A stretch of 64,000 nt of DNA, from NCBI GenBank assembly GCA_037954665.1, contig JBBMOL010000198.1, positions 1,201,832 to 1,265,831 of the forward strand, in the 5' to 3' direction. The notes beneath the pieces are model-generated. The model made no database searches and was not told the origin of the DNA. It saw only the letters and a program-made list of their open reading frames with translations. Each line of letters starts with the position of its first letter. Within the stretch, counting starts at the first letter, position 1. Below are positions 10,957 to 22,960 of this stretch, in pieces. Origin of the DNA: Laguncularia racemosa. Taxonomy: Eukaryota; Streptophyta; Magnoliopsida; Myrtales; Combretaceae. A program made the position numbers and the translations under genes.

Positions 10957-11619
10957 ATGGAAAGAGAAGATGAAAATGACGATGAAACAAGATATAATAG
11001 ATTTTGAGTATCAACAACTCCTAAGGTAGATCTTTGAAGGTAAAATTGATAGTCCCTCTCTTTAATTTCTTTTTCCTTTTTATAGATGATAGTACAATTA
11101 TCGATGGTTATGTATTATGTTACTTATCACATTTCAAACTAAAAATCTATTACACTTAACCATTCTTTTATGTAATCCTTTAAATATGTTGATCTTTTCT
11201 TTTCTTTGATTAGTTGATTTATAGCATTCCCCCTCCTTATTATACTTAACCATTCTTTTATGTAATCCTTTAAATATGTTGATCTTTTCTTCTCTCTGAT
11301 TAGTCGATTCATAGCATTCCCCCTCCTCCATAATAGATGGAAAAAGAAGATGAAAACGATGATGAAACAAGATATACTAGATTTTAGTATCAACAACTCC
11401 TAAGGCAAATCTTTGAAGGTAAAATTGATAGTCCCTCTCTTTGATTTCATTTTCCTTTTTATAGATGATAGTACAATCATCGATGGTTATGTATTATGTT
11501 ACTTGTCACATTTCAAACTAAAAATCTATTCTACTTAACTACTCTTTTATGTAATCCTTTAAATATGTTTATCTTTTCTTTTCTCTGATTGGTCGATTCA
11601 TAGCATTCCCCCTCCTCCA
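10957..11619. repeat. Tandem duplication of a ~290 bp unit
   Basis: The block starting ATGGAAAGAGAAGATG at 10957 returns at 11337 and runs to about 11619. The first copy also has an internal 90 bp duplication (TATACTTAACCATTC... near 11150 repeats near 11240), so it is 380 bp long against about 283 bp. Small open frames here (11134-11396, minus) exist only because of the repeat and look non-coding. Confidence 0.75.
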
Positions 11620-12125
11620 CACCCCCCAACCTAATCCTTACCCGAAAAGACACCTTATCTGCAAGGAGAAAATCTGGATAATCTCAAATAAAATCTTTGA
11701 CATCTACCTATGTAGCTTTCTTAGGTAATAGTGACTCCCATTGAACTAGAACTTGAAAAATTTAGGTTCCTTACCTTTATAGAATATAAGTGTCCAAAAT
11801 AGCTATTGATTAGACTATCGCATATGAACCAGCTAACTCTTGTTATAAAGGAACCACCCATGTAATGTTTCCTTTAGCTTCCTTATGAAGTGAAATGTAA
11901 GAGATCAAATGAATCATTGAATTTGGTGATAACTCTAACTTGTAAGCTACTACTCTAATTTTAGCCATAACTTTAAATGTTCCAACATACCTTCTAGATA
12001 GCTTATAAGAAAGTCTTTATGCCAAAGTAGCTTAGCAATAAGGCTGCAACATCACATAAGCAAAATCTCCAATGGCCAAGTCTTTATTTGAATAGTGTTT
12101 ATCAACTAGTTGCTTCATCCATAAC
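11620..12125 (-). pseudogene. Reina-like integrase C-terminus with chromodomain
   Basis: Read on the minus strand, the sequence gives a GPY/F-type integrase end (LSRRYVGTFKVMAKI, then VVAYKLELSPNS) followed by a chromodomain tail (VLVQWESLLPKKATW, then YPDFLLADKVSF). Chromodomains on chromovirus integrases are thought to guide insertion to marked chromatin. Several stops and frame changes are present. The conserved LQPY phrase just upstream supports the Reina or a closely related chromovirus lineage. Confidence 0.72.
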
Positions 12126-12876
12126 TGATGTGCCTAATCTCAAGGAAAAATTAAGCAATTGCAAACCCAATTGATAATTCATAACAAGTAATCTAAAACA
12201 AATCAAACACAACAGCAAAATAAAACCTAAACTCTTACCACATATGATGCACTAGCAAGAGGATAGTCCTAACATGATCTTGTTGATATGATGCACAACA
12301 ATTCCGATACCGTCACTCGCCACAATCTAAGGATTGATAAGAGTATAAGAAGAATGAGACTAAAACTCTAATCTTGTATTTCTCAAATATCAAAGTTTTG
12401 TTCATGTTTCTATTCCAAAAGGTATAAAAATAAAACAAGGTTTAATTACAAAGAAAACTGGCTCAGAATAACATAAAGTAGTCGACTTAAATTTAAGTTG
12501 CTTAAGTTAGGCCGCCGACGTAAATTTCTACACCTCCAAGTTTTAAATATACACGTTGGCCTTTATAGCTGGCCTTCATTCCTGTATTGTTGGTTCTTCA
12601 AGATAAGCCACCAGCTTTAAAAAGATAAGTTACTAACTTTTAAAGGCAACATTCCATACTTGCTTTGAGTCATTTAGCTTACCTGGTTGTTGTCCTGAAG
12701 CACTAACAAATGTATTTAATTGAAGTTAAAATAATCATGTAAAAATAAATGAAGAAACTAGATGATTCTCCGCGAGTTCCATCTAATAAAGTAGAACTCC
12801 CAATGTAGGGTTCTATAGTCCTTTGGTTCTAGCTCGAGTAAGTGGTCAGGTAATTGGATTAGCTTAATTCCCATCA
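12126..12876 (-). repeat. 3' LTR of element A1
   Basis: The plus strand starts TGATGTGCCTAATC and ends TTCCCATCA. It aligns along its length with 16488-17242 with scattered substitutions and small indels. Length is 751 bp. Confidence 0.85.
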
Positions 12877-13260
12877 TCTCCTCAGGCCTATGGAAGATTT
12901 GCCCTCAAATCTGATAGGTAAGGTGATAAATTTGCAACACTAAATGTAGCAGAAATGTTGTATTCTCCTAGTAACTCCACCCTGTAAGCATTATTGTTGA
13001 TGCGCTTCAGAATCTTGAATAGTCTATCTACTTTAGGTGAAATTTTTGCGATTTCTTGTGCAGAAACCTATCTTTACTAAGATGAATCCAAACTAAGTCA
13101 CCTGAATTGTAAATCTTAGTTTTCCTATGTTGCCCTAAAGTCGCTATTGCTCTTGAGTCTTCTTAAGATGTTCAGATGCCTTTTGATGAAGCTTTTGAAT
13201 CTCCTAGGAACACTCCACTCCACTTAAGCTTTCTTCCAGTTCCTTCTACCCTATAAATAA
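12877..13260 (-). pseudogene. Integrase C-terminal tail, element A1
   Basis: The minus strand of this block aligns with the integrase tail of the CRM-like element at 42538-42900: a DLRTNPF-like end next to the polypurine tract, an INDNAY-like block, the WVHM-like block and an LHQKASEHLKKTQEQ start. Stops are frequent. Upstream (to the right) it passes directly into the spacer that follows protease, so the catalytic integrase domain was never between them in this copy, or was deleted. Confidence 0.65.
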
Positions 13261-13329
13261 AGACTTCTTTTTAGTGGTTTTATTGATCTATCTCTTTGTC
13301 TCTTACACCTCAACTAGTGACATAGGAAT

Positions 13330-13700
13330 CAAAACAATTCGCTTACCATCCTTATGGAACACATAGGTGTTCCTAAACTCATCATGTATACCCTCCTATC
13401 AAATAACCACGGCTTACTAATAGTATGTGTGAATGCCCATATAGGAAGAATATCATAAACAATCTCATCATGGTACTTCTCCCCTATGCTGAATGGAACT
13501 TTAACCCTTTAAGTAACATGTAAACTGCCTTGTTCACTTAACTAGTGCAACTTATATAGCTTAGGGTGTGGAGTAGTGACTAGTTTCAATTTATTAACTA
13601 ATGAAGTAGCCACTACATTATTACAACTACCACCATCAATATAAGAGTACAAAGGTTACCTTAGACCCTAAAAGAATTATAGATTAGGTTCTCCCTTACT
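13330..13700 (-). pseudogene. Aspartic protease remnant, element A1
   Basis: Phrase-by-phrase similarity to 45600-45860 on the minus strand identifies the protease region: a DGGS-type active-site block near 13620-13650 and the RPW flap phrase near 13405-13425. The reading frame is broken several times, so no enzyme could be made. Confidence 0.6.
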
Positions 13701-13829
13701 CTTCCTCATTAGTAGGAAAAGTAGTCATCATCCTATGTAACACATTGATAGCCAAATACTAATCATTCCCTCTATCTTCATGCACCTCAACATCTGCATT
13801 CCCATAATACTCATCTAGCATGCTAACAA

Positions 13830-14990
13830 ATCTTTCGGCTCATCCAACTCTTCCTCTTTATCCTCGCTTTCCACTCTATAATAGTCTCACCCTTTAGTTT
13901 GGGTACTAAGTAGTTATATGTCTAAAACCTAAGCACTTAAAGCACCTGTTTTGGCGAGTTTTCCCACCTATTGACCCAGCTACTATCTGCTTATTTTCAG
14001 CCCAAAAAACTACCCCCCTATCTAAAAAAAAAATCTTTCCCCCTTAACATTTGTAACAGTTGCATTCTTTTCCGCATACTTACTAGATTCCCCTTTATCT
14101 ACATTCTTACTTTCTAAATAGTACAGTTTATTAGAAGATTTGTACCTATTACTCACCGCCCTATATAGATTAGAACGTCTCTGTCTCTCAACTTTCAAAG
14201 CCACCAAAATGGCTTCATCAAGGGTTTCATATTGCTGTAGTTCCACTATACAAGCAATCTCATATTTTAGACTCAACATAAATCATGCACATCGTTTATT
14301 CAAGAGGTTCAACTACTCTACATCAAATCATCTCAGTCTCAAATTCTTAGACATACTCATCCACGGTTTTACCTCACCTATGTTAATGTTTGGAGGTACA
14401 TGAATAGCTCCTGTTTGTAATTTGCTCTGGTATAAACCTCTTCCCCCATAAACCTGTTTCAACTCCTGCTATGTACAGATCTCAGCGTCTCCATCTCTTT
14501 TCCTACCAGCTACAATGTTTTTCCACCATAGGCGGTATCCCAGTAAACTTACTGCTGCTAGACGTACTTGGGTATTATCATTAATCTCATAGCATTCAAA
14601 AAGCCTCCCACTTTATCCTCTTAATGAAGATAATCCTCTACAGATCCTCTTCTAGCAATTGAGGGCATCTGTAATTTCACATATCTTAACCCCTTAAGTG
14701 GCCTAAAACTTACGGTTATGTTAGAATTATCTTCAAAGTTATCATCTCTTCCTTCTTGGTGGGCATGATAATCTCCTCCAAATCACCTTCCCTTATTACC
14801 TCCTAATGCACTTTCCCTACAAGCGTTGTGTTAATGGCTACTAAGGTGAGGGTGCTTGCGGATTTCCCACTAGCTATTGGGGAAGTGTTATCCATCTACT
14901 CATATGGCTAAATTAGCAACAATGGTGGTTAGATCTTGTAATTGTTTTTCCCAAAGTTTTTTCTTACACACCTGCGGCATGGCGCCCCTG
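13830..14990 (-). pseudogene. Gag remnant, element A1
   Basis: The best preserved piece is the 85-codon frame 14022-14279, containing IVELQQYETLDEAILVALKVE. This matches the VVELQHYVELEDMVHMAIKVE block of CRM-like Gag. A cysteine-containing stretch near 13935-13960 is in the right place for the zinc knuckle. Upstream gag sequence to about 14990 is frame-shifted. Gag retention without pol is the defining oddity of this element. Confidence 0.68.
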
Positions 14991-15015
14991 ACCTCATCCC
15001 CCAACCTAACTCTTA

Positions 15016-16070
15016 GGGTGTGTTTGGTTGTGCATTAAAAAGTGGTACTGGACAGGAAAAAATATTTGTCCCTCGTTGGTTTGCAAAATTACTATAGGTA
15101 TTGGACAAAATCTCTCATGAAGTACTAGACGAACTGGTTAAAAATTGTACCATGATAAATAAGGGATAAATTTTAAAGGACAACACAAAATGACTAATTA
15201 TTGCTAACTTTCCCAAAATACCCAAATCAAAGACCCTAGTTCACAAGTACTAGAAGAAACAATAGCTAATCCACTCTAATTGCATGTAGCTCGTCTTCCA
15301 TCATGATCTCATGCACATCGTCTTCACATTCACCGAGCCATCATCAATTTTTGTTCGACACTCCACTCTAGCAACTGCAGCACGTATGTTTTCTTGTCGC
15401 CCACCTTTCTTCCTCTATTGCTTAGTGTTTGTCCATGGTGGATCTACAAGTGTCCGGTGGTAGATTTATGTGTGTTTGTTGTCATTCCTATCACTATTGT
15501 TCCTATTACTATCATTCTTGTTGCTGTCGTTCCTCTTCTTGTTGCTGTCATTACTGTTGCGTCCTACTTTTACCCAAAATAACGTAGCTTCATAGATTAA
15601 CTAACCATTGTTTTTTAATACACTAAAGGTCATGTGCTTGTAGCTGTTCGGTGTTAGAGGTCTCAAGTTTTGTTCTATGGTGATTAAAATTATAAATTCA
15701 ATTGGAATTTGAATTATTAAATATAACATAAATTATTTTAATTTGTAATATGAATTATTAATCTTTTCAATAAATTGATTTACATTTATTTAACCTATAT
15801 AATTCGTTCAATTATATGAATTTAATCATCTCTTCAAATTGTCAAAAATTACATACTAAAACATTCATATTCTTTCAAAGGGTATAATTGTCAAAATTAC
15901 AATGCTTAGTTTAGTACTTTGCAATTTCAAACAAATAGACAACACAAAAATCATTATCCAATACTCAGGTACCCAAACATGGTACAAAAATCCTTTTTTT
16001 CCTTTTTCTCCTTATTTTGTACTATTTAGTTACTTTTTTTACTGTCCAATACTTTGAACCAAACATTACC
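15016..16070. mobile_element. PIF/Harbinger-type non-autonomous element
   Basis: The left end is GGGTGTGTTTGGTT and the right end is the inverse of GGTAATGTTTGGTT. Both are flanked by TTA (15013-15015 and 16071-16073), the usual PIF/Harbinger target duplication. A second inverted pair (ACTGGACAG near 15048 and CTGTCCAAT near 16043) lies just inside the ends. At 1,055 bp it is long for a Tourist-like MITE. The interior has no transposase; a 62-codon frame at 15394-15582 is low-complexity and not convincing. It sits inside element A1 and so is younger. Confidence 0.82.
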
Positions 16071-16073
16071 TTA

Positions 16074-16468
16074 GTTTCATCCCAATCCTCTGTTCACACT
16101 ATCATTCAACATACTTCACTGATTTTGCAATTCTCAACACAAAATTCCCAAATCAAAGATCACATATACACCACAACACAACCCTAATGTCAACCCTCAT
16201 TCAATTCCAATTCAAATTCAATCAACCCATGGCACTAATTCACAATATAAACCCTAATTTCTATTCACTATCACGCTAACATGTTATAAGCCTTAATCTT
16301 AACCTTAGCTCAATCCCCAAATCACAATCACACAAACCATAGCATAACCCTAATTCTCAACCTTCACCAATCACACAAATCATAGCACAAACCCTAATTC
16401 TCAACCTTCGCTTAATCCCAAAATCACAATCACATAAATCACAGCACAAACCTAAATTTTCAACCTTC
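16074..16468 (-). other. 5' leader of element A1
   Basis: Between the Harbinger-type element and the primer site there is no gene. The stretch has repeated ACAAACCCTAATTCTCAACC-like phrases near 16330-16460, a small local repeat in the untranslated leader. Confidence 0.5.
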
Positions 16469-16482
16469 GCTCTTTAATACCA
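16469..16482 (-). other. Primer-binding site, tRNA-iMet type, degenerate
   Basis: The minus strand reads TGGTATTAAAGAGC, close to the TGGTATCAGAGC primer site of many chromoviruses. It starts five bases from the LTR end at 16488. Confidence 0.7.
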
Positions 16483-16487
16483 AATTA

Positions 16488-17242
16488 TGATGTGCCTAAT
16501 CCTATGGTAGAATCAAGCAATCGCAAACCTAACCGATAATTCACAATAAGTAATCTAAAACAAATCAAACATAAAACAAAATAAAACCTAAACTCTTACC
16601 AGATATGATGCACTAGTAAGAGGATAGTCCTAGCATTGATCTTGTTAATATGATGCACAACAATCTTAATACCATCACTCGCCACAATCTAAGGATTGAT
16701 AATAGTATAAGAAGAATAAGAGTAAAACTTTACTATTTGTATTTCCTCAAATATCAAAGTTCTGTTCATGTTTCTATTCCCAAAGGCATAAAAAATTTAA
16801 AACAAGGTTTAATTATAAAGAAAACTAGCTTGAAATAACATAAAGCAGCTAACTTAAATTGTAAGCCACTTAAGTTAAAGCTACCATCTAAATTTCTACA
16901 CCTCCGACTTTTGAATATATACCATCGGCTTTATGGCCGGCCTTCATTCCTACACTACTGATTCTTCAAGGTAAGCTACTAGCTTTAACAACATAAGTTG
17001 CTAACTTTTAAAGGTAGCGTTCCATGCTTGCTTTGAGTCATTTTTCTTACTCGATTTTGTCCCAAAGAATTACAAATGTATTGATTGAAGTCAAAATAAT
17101 CATGTAAAATAACAATGAGAAACTAGATGATTCTCTACGGGTTCCATCTAATCATAGTAGAACTCTCAATGTAAGGTTCTGTAGTCCTTACATTCTAGCT
17201 CGAGTTAGCGGTTCGATAAATAGAATGGTTTGATATCCATCA
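16488..17242 (-). repeat. 5' LTR of element A1
   Basis: 755 bp, plus strand TGATGTGCCTAATC to ATATCCATCA, paired with 12126-12876. Confidence 0.85.
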
Positions 17243-18650
17243 ATAATTGAGCTTGGCTTAAAATTACTCCTCAGAGAAATTGTAGTACACGTCTCTTGTC
17301 TTTAATTCATGGTCAACTACTTCCCCAAAAGTAAAAGCCTTGAACATAATTCGGAATAGAAGGTGGCTCCCTTCCTTTAAATCCCCAAAAATGGAGTCAT
17401 TTTAAGGCAAAATTTGATCATTGGTTTTAAAAATAATACTTGGTCTACGATAGATTTTTTTTTAAAAGCCATCCATCCATCAAAAAGGCTTGAAGTTACT
17501 CCCTTTAAACATCTATTTGTAACTTTTGAAATTTCAACTAATTTGTAGTTGATACACTAAATTATCCTTAAAGTAGTGCCACTCGACTTAAATGACTTAA
17601 TTTAAATTTTACTAACAAAACTTTTTCACAACCTGAAACATTACTCTTTAGGATTCCATGGTTTTTTATTACAATCTCCACAAATAATTTTGCCCCCTAA
17701 AAAGTTGAAAATAATGAGTGGGAAAAGGAAGTTTAATTGCCCAAAAAATTTAGTGAGTTAATCCGGGGAACTAAAAGGGATTACTGAATATCCTTACATA
17801 GTTGAAAGTTCTAAAATTTGAATTTCTATAGTAGCCTCACTTGAAGTAAACCTACTAGCGATTTTTTTCAAAAAATTTGATTACATTAAGGGTGCAATGG
17901 TAAGACTTCACAAATTTATAACAGGGTCTTTTTCTTCCCCTCTAAAAGAAGGAAGCCCCTAAAGTGTTGAATGTCTAAAGTGTACCCCAAATGACCTTCC
18001 TATAAGGAGGGGCAGGGAAATTTTTTTCATAATTAATTCAAATTGAAGGATTAATAGAAGAATGAAAAAGGAATAAAAATTTGTTTTCCCAAAACAAAAC
18101 AAGCCATCCTAAGAGCTAGATTCCCATTCCCTCCCTTTTTTCACAATCAATTAGCCACTTGTTTCAATCCACATTAAACCAATTTTTTCTTGTTTAAGAA
18201 GAGTATAAAAACATAGGAAGGAATGGAAATAGATTTAATTGTGACTCCTTATCAGCCCTTCTTTATTCTCAACTCCATTTATAAACCAGTCATAATTTAT
18301 ATTCTTAAAAGTTTAAAAAAAAAACTACTGCTATTCAGGTGTTTCCAAAAACCTAAGTAATTTTATCTTTAAGGCTTTTCTTATCAATAATAATCACAAA
18401 ATGGGGGCCAAACAAATAATGGTAACGCTTTTTCCCCAACTTCCCCCCCAACTACTAATTTTCCCCTTTTTAGCACTAGCCTTTTGTAGCCTAAAGCTAA
18501 ATTTCTTAATAAAAAATGCAAAAGGTTGTTAGCCCTAGTGTGGAACACTCCCATACCCATATCAGAAGCATCCATATCCATAAAGACTAATTAGAAAATA
18601 TGGTAGTGCTAAAATTGGTGTAGATAATAATTCATTTTTAAGGCTTTTTA
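17243..18650 (-). pseudogene. Reina-like integrase and RNase H remnant
   Basis: The left end resumes the integrase spacer exactly where element A1 broke it (phrases equivalent to LSQAQQWMKQ). The right end (18384-18650), read on the minus strand, carries LKNELLSTPILALPYF, the start of a gypsy RNase H with the ALP-F block. The central part is too decayed to read, with many stops and long homopolymers. No intact motif remains. Confidence 0.6.
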
Positions 18651-19499
18651 TGATTGAGATCCATGATTTAGAGTAAAGTGGAAGAGGAATGTGGGTCCTC
18701 TTGAGTGCCGCCTGGATGATCACAAGAAGTCGAGCGAACGACTCAAGGAAGCAATTAACGGGTTGATTAAAAGGATGCCCATGAAGCCGGGAAGGATTTG
18801 GGGGAAAACATGAAGTTGGAACAGGTTGGAACAACCATGGGGAAGACCCCTTTCTCTTTTTACCCAAAGGACCACACCCGACACGGGTTGAAGAGGGCGT
18901 TGTACTTTCAAGGCACGGCCGTGTTTTGGAGTCAAGCAAATCCACGAAATACAAAGGCCAAAGTTACACGGGCATGATGTTGCCAGAAGTTGCACAGAAA
19001 GAATACGGCCAAAGTACAGGGCGTGTTTGTTGCCAGAAGTTCCCCAAAAAGGTACACGGCCAAAGTACATGGGCGTGGACAACGGCCGTGTATCCCCTGT
19101 CGGCCTGCTTGTTTGTTTTCGCGTTTTTTAAAACCACTTATCTAAACTACGTTTATTTTGGACTTGTTTTAACGCGAATTGTAACCCTAGTATAAAAGCT
19201 CCTAGGGTTTAGAACAATAGGAATTTTTTACTTCTTTGAACATTAAACACTTTTGAGAGGGACCTCTCTTGGTTCTTCAAGAACTAACTAGAACTTATCG
19301 GATTAATTTCCGTAGGTTCATCCTGAATTATCAATCGGTCTTCATCCCGATTGTGGCGTCTTCACATTATAACAAGGTTTTGTTCGTTATAGACAACGGG
19401 TCGCGGTTTCCAATTTAGGTGTTTGGGGCATCTTGGGCAATAAAAATTTCCAAAAGTATTGGTATTGGGTTTCGTCATGGGTTGGCGTGGTTCGTATCA
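18651..19499 (+). repeat. 5' LTR of element B1
   Basis: Starts TGATTGAGATCC and ends TTCGTATCA. TATAAAAG lies at 19191-19198, within AACCCTAGTATAAAAGCTCC. Upstream of it, 18910-19090 carries several ACACGGCC/GGCCGTGT motifs. An 89-codon frame at 18926-19195 lies wholly within this repeat and is not a gene. Confidence 0.87.
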
Positions 19500-19500
19500 G

Positions 19501-19514
19501 TGTGGTTTCAGAGC
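19501..19514 (+). other. Primer-binding site of B1
   Basis: TGTGGTTTCAGAGC, a degenerate TGGTATCAGAGC (tRNA-iMet type), directly follows the LTR. Confidence 0.75.
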
Positions 19515-19969
19515 TTGGGTTTGTCAAAAAAATCAAGTTCGGTTGAGGAAGGTAATATCAAAAACCCTAACTCCAATCGTTTATATCAATTATCGTATTC
19601 AAATTTTGTAGTTTAATTATCTTTTGATAGTGTAAATATCCCTAAGCCGATTGTAAAAAAAAAAAAAAGAAGAGAAAAGAAAAGAAAAGAAAACGTGATC
19701 AAAGCAAAACAGAGACAAAAAAAAAAATTTGGATAAAAAAAATAGAGGAAAAGGTAGAACCCTAAATTTTTTTTTAATTCTAGGAAGGAAATTGGTGTAG
19801 TTCAGGTTAGTTCCAAGAGAATTGAGACGAGGAAATTGGCGGTGTGATATCATCGGGGGTTTGTGGAATACACGAGGGGACGTGATATCATCATTGAGCG
19901 AACACTTTAAGGGAGTGTATCGTAAGTTAATCATATATATATTTGTGTTAGACTAATGTTTTCTGCAGG

Positions 19970-21190
19970 GACTATGTCGAACAACATTCTCTGAGGTGAG
20001 AGGGGAAGGTTTGATGCTAGGTTAGTAATTGAGGTTTTTGAGGGGAGAAAGGAAGGGGATGTTCCAAAGAGGGAATGGAACAAATTCTTGAACGGTAGAG
20101 CAAAGACTAGAGCAATCCACAAACTTTATTCCAAGGGCGTAAAGAGGAGAGACGTTCTAGGAGAGTACCGGGGGTGGAGAGGGAAATGTCGGATGATGAC
20201 TTGATGAGATTCTGTCGGGAGGTTATAGAGGATATAGTGGTGGGGGAATAGGGGAAAACAGGGATTGGGAATTAGAGGACGATCAATTGAGTAGCATAAA
20301 GAGAAGATTCCTTCTTTCAAAGGGAAGAATGATCCCGAGGCATACTTTTGGGGAAAAGGTGGAGATGGTGTTTGATTGTCACAACTATAGTGGGAGAAAG
20401 AAAGTAAAACTTGATTGTCATTGAAATTTTCGAATTAGCTATATTTGTGGTGGGATCAATTAATGTTAAAATAGAAGGAGGAGTGGCGTGCCCCCTATTG
20501 AGTCTTGGGAAGAGATGAAAAGAGTGATGAAGAAGCAGTTTGTGCCTGCGTATTACTATCGTGAATTGCACAACAATTTTGCAAATTTCTGGGCAGGGGA
20601 AAAAAAACCGAAGTGTGAATGAGTATTTCAAGGAGATGGAAGTCACATGATTAGGGGAATGTAGAGGAGGATGGGAGAGGCTTCAATGGGTAGGTTTCTT
20701 GCTAGGCTGAATAGGGAAATCCAAAATGTGGTTGGGTTGCAGCATTATGTAGAATTGGGAGGATATGGTTTCACATGGCTATAAGGTTGGGGAACCAGCA
20801 AAAGAGGAAAGGTAGTAGAAATACACGGTTTCCACGGGTAATGGTTCATCCACTTGGAAGGACCAACCAAGGGAAGAAAGAAGAAAAGGGCCCTTTTCCC
20901 CCAAACCAAAAGGGGAGCTGAGGGGAAGCGGGGTTTTACTCCTGGTACCAAGGTTAACCCTGATTCTTTACTTCTTAAAATCATGACATTAGATGTTTTT
21001 AATGTCAAGGTAGAGGCCATATGTAGTCAAGTCCCAAAAAGCGTGTGATGTTTTACGTGTGTGGAGAGTATTGAGGACTGAGGGGGATAATAAAAAAGAG
21101 ATATTCCTCCATTAGAGGATGCTTGTGATGATGAGGGGCCTGTAAAAGGGAGGCTAGTGGCAGTAGTGAAGCGAGCTTTGAATGTACAGT
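19970..21190 (+). pseudogene. CRM-like Gag, element B1
   Basis: Recognised by alignment with the Gag of 45916-47166: the leader phrase ending at the ACTATG-like start near 19970, the GGGATCAATTAATGTT block (WWDQL region) near 20452, the FVPAYYYRELHN-equivalent near 20540 and the VVGLQHYVELGG-equivalent near 20730. Frames change repeatedly, often where a homopolymer is one base longer than in the sister copy. The zinc knuckle region near 21000-21060 is partly readable. Confidence 0.7.
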
Positions 21191-22170
21191 TTAAGGAAGA
21201 AAGAGGTGCAAGAGAGATTATTTCTACTAGATGTTATCTAGGAGATCACATTTGTAGGGTTTAATTTTTGATGGGGGAGTTGCACCAATGTAGTGAGCAA
21301 TTTTATTGTTGAAAGGTTGGGGCTCAAAACTGTTAGACACCCTAGTCCATAAAATTGCAGTGGTTGAATGATAGTGGTGGGAAATAAGGTGGGTAAGCAA
21401 GCCCTTTATTGGTTTTCGCATTGGAAGGTATGAGGTTTAGGTGTTATGTGATGTAGTGCCTATGCAAGCATTGGGCATGTGTTGTTGGGGAGGGCCAGGC
21501 AATTTGATAGGAAGGTTGTTCATGATGGGTTTTCTAATAAGTATTACGGGTTGTTCACCCAAAGGGAAAAGCTTTAATCTTAAACCGTTAACCCTAAACA
21601 AGTGTATGAGGACCCGTTGCAGCCTACAACAGTCTTTTGCAAAAAATATGGTGAGTGAAAAGCGAGTGAGAGTGAGTGAGCAAAAGACAAAGAGAAGAAA
21701 AGGAATTTTAAAGTCAAGATCAAAAGGAAAAGGAGAGGAAGGTTGGAAAGAGTGTGAGAGGCCAAGTTGAAGGGGGATCAACTTTGGTGGTGAGTGAAAA
21801 GGAGAGGGTAGCCTTGCAAAAAGGGAGTTGTGTGCCCAAGGGGCGAGTGTAGTAAGGAGAGCGTTAGTGAAAGAGGAAACCTTTGTTGTTGCTGGTTTTT
21901 AAAGAAACTTGTTTGACTACTAACAAATTATCTAACTCTTTGCCTAGTGTGGTTGTGTCCCCTTGTGCAGGACTTTGGAAGAATGTCTTCTTTTGGAGAT
22001 TCCAAAGGGATTACCACCTATTCGTGGTATTGAGAACCAGATTGATCTTGTACCCGGAGCATCGATTTTCCCCCAAAAAGCCAGCTTACAGGCAATCCCA
22101 AGGAGACAAAGGGAACTCCAAAGGGAGCGATTTTAATAAATGGAGAAGGGGTACGTGAGAGAGAGCATGA
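21190..22170 (+). pseudogene. CRM-like protease and PR-RT spacer, element B1
   Basis: The TTCTACTAGATGTTATCTAG phrase at 21227 and GATGGGGGAGTTGCACCAAT at 21270 correspond to the protease region with its IIDGGSCTN active site. The RPW flap phrase lies near 21490. The charged spacer (AKDNEKKK-like) follows at 21650-21760. Frameshifts leave no continuous enzyme. Confidence 0.65.
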
Positions 22171-22960
22171 TTCCCTAATGGGTGTGCTGTGATTTTGGTG
22201 CCCAAGAAGGATGGGACATGGAGGATGTGTGTTGACTGCCCCGCCATCAACAACATTACGGTAAAGTATCGTCATCCCATTCCTCGGCTTGATGACTGTT
22301 AGATGGTTACATGGGTCTAGTGTCTTTTCTAAATGATTGAAAAGTGGATATCACCAAATTAGAATGAAAGAGGGTTTGTTGAAGGGAAAAAACTGCATTT
22401 AAGACAAAATATGGATTGTAAAAGTGGTTGTAATGCCTTTGGGGTTTAAAATTAAATGCTTCTAGTACTTTTATGAGACTTTTGAACCATGTTTTGAGGA
22501 CATTTTTTGGGGAAAATTGTGGTTTTCTATTTTGATGACATTCTTTTTTACAGAAAAAAGTTTGGAAGATCATATGTCACACTTGAGGGTGTTTTAGAAG
22601 TGCTTCAAAAGGAAAAATTTATATGCTAAATCAAGAAGTTGCACTTTTTGCACAGACAAACTTGTGTTTCTTGGTTTTGTTGTTAGTGGAAAGGGAAATT
22701 ACAGTTGGGAGGGAAGAAAAAGGTTCGTGGATCCAAGAATAGCCTATTTCCAAACCAATGTAAGTAATGTGCGGAGTTTCCATGGACTAGTGAGCTTTTA
22801 CAGGAGATTTGTGATGGATTTTCAGCACCATTACAGAAACCACTTACTAGGTAATTAAGAAGAACATGGGGTTAAATTTGGGGGGAGGAGGCAACAAGAG
22901 AAGGCCTTTCAAAAGCTTAAAATAAAACTTGACTCAGACGCCTTTTCTTGCTTTACTAAC
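22170..22960 (+). pseudogene. CRM-like reverse transcriptase, element B1
   Basis: Contains the GTWRMCVDC-equivalent near 22210, the KVDITKLE-like block near 22345 and the catalytic YFDDI block near 22530 (FYFDDILF). The thumb and SFHGLVSFYRRFV phrase near 22775-22815 are also present. All RT landmarks seen in the sister copy occur in the right order but in different frames. Confidence 0.7.

Larger units (their letters stand above)
12126..17242 (-). mobile_element. Non-autonomous CRM-like element A1 (gag, PR, IN tail only)
   Basis: Two LTRs (12126-12876 and 16488-17242) enclose 3.6 kb, of which 1,055 bp is a later Harbinger-type insertion. The minus-strand order is PBS, gag, protease, a spacer and the C-terminal end of integrase. 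RT, RNase H and the integrase core are absent, although CRM-like relatives in this window have them between PR and the IN tail. The polypurine tract CCTGAGGAGA abuts the 3' LTR. Flanks ATAAC/ATAAT form an imperfect target duplication. The same architecture recurs at 60315-62853. Confidence 0.78.

Noticed and set aside
11134..11396. Two minus-strand frames with a repeated 'REEKINIFKGLHKRMVK'-type peptide
   Set aside because: The peptide repeat only mirrors the 90 bp internal DNA duplication; no homology or start context.
18926..19195. 89-codon plus-strand frame
   Set aside because: Lies inside an LTR, shared with three other LTR copies where it is not open.
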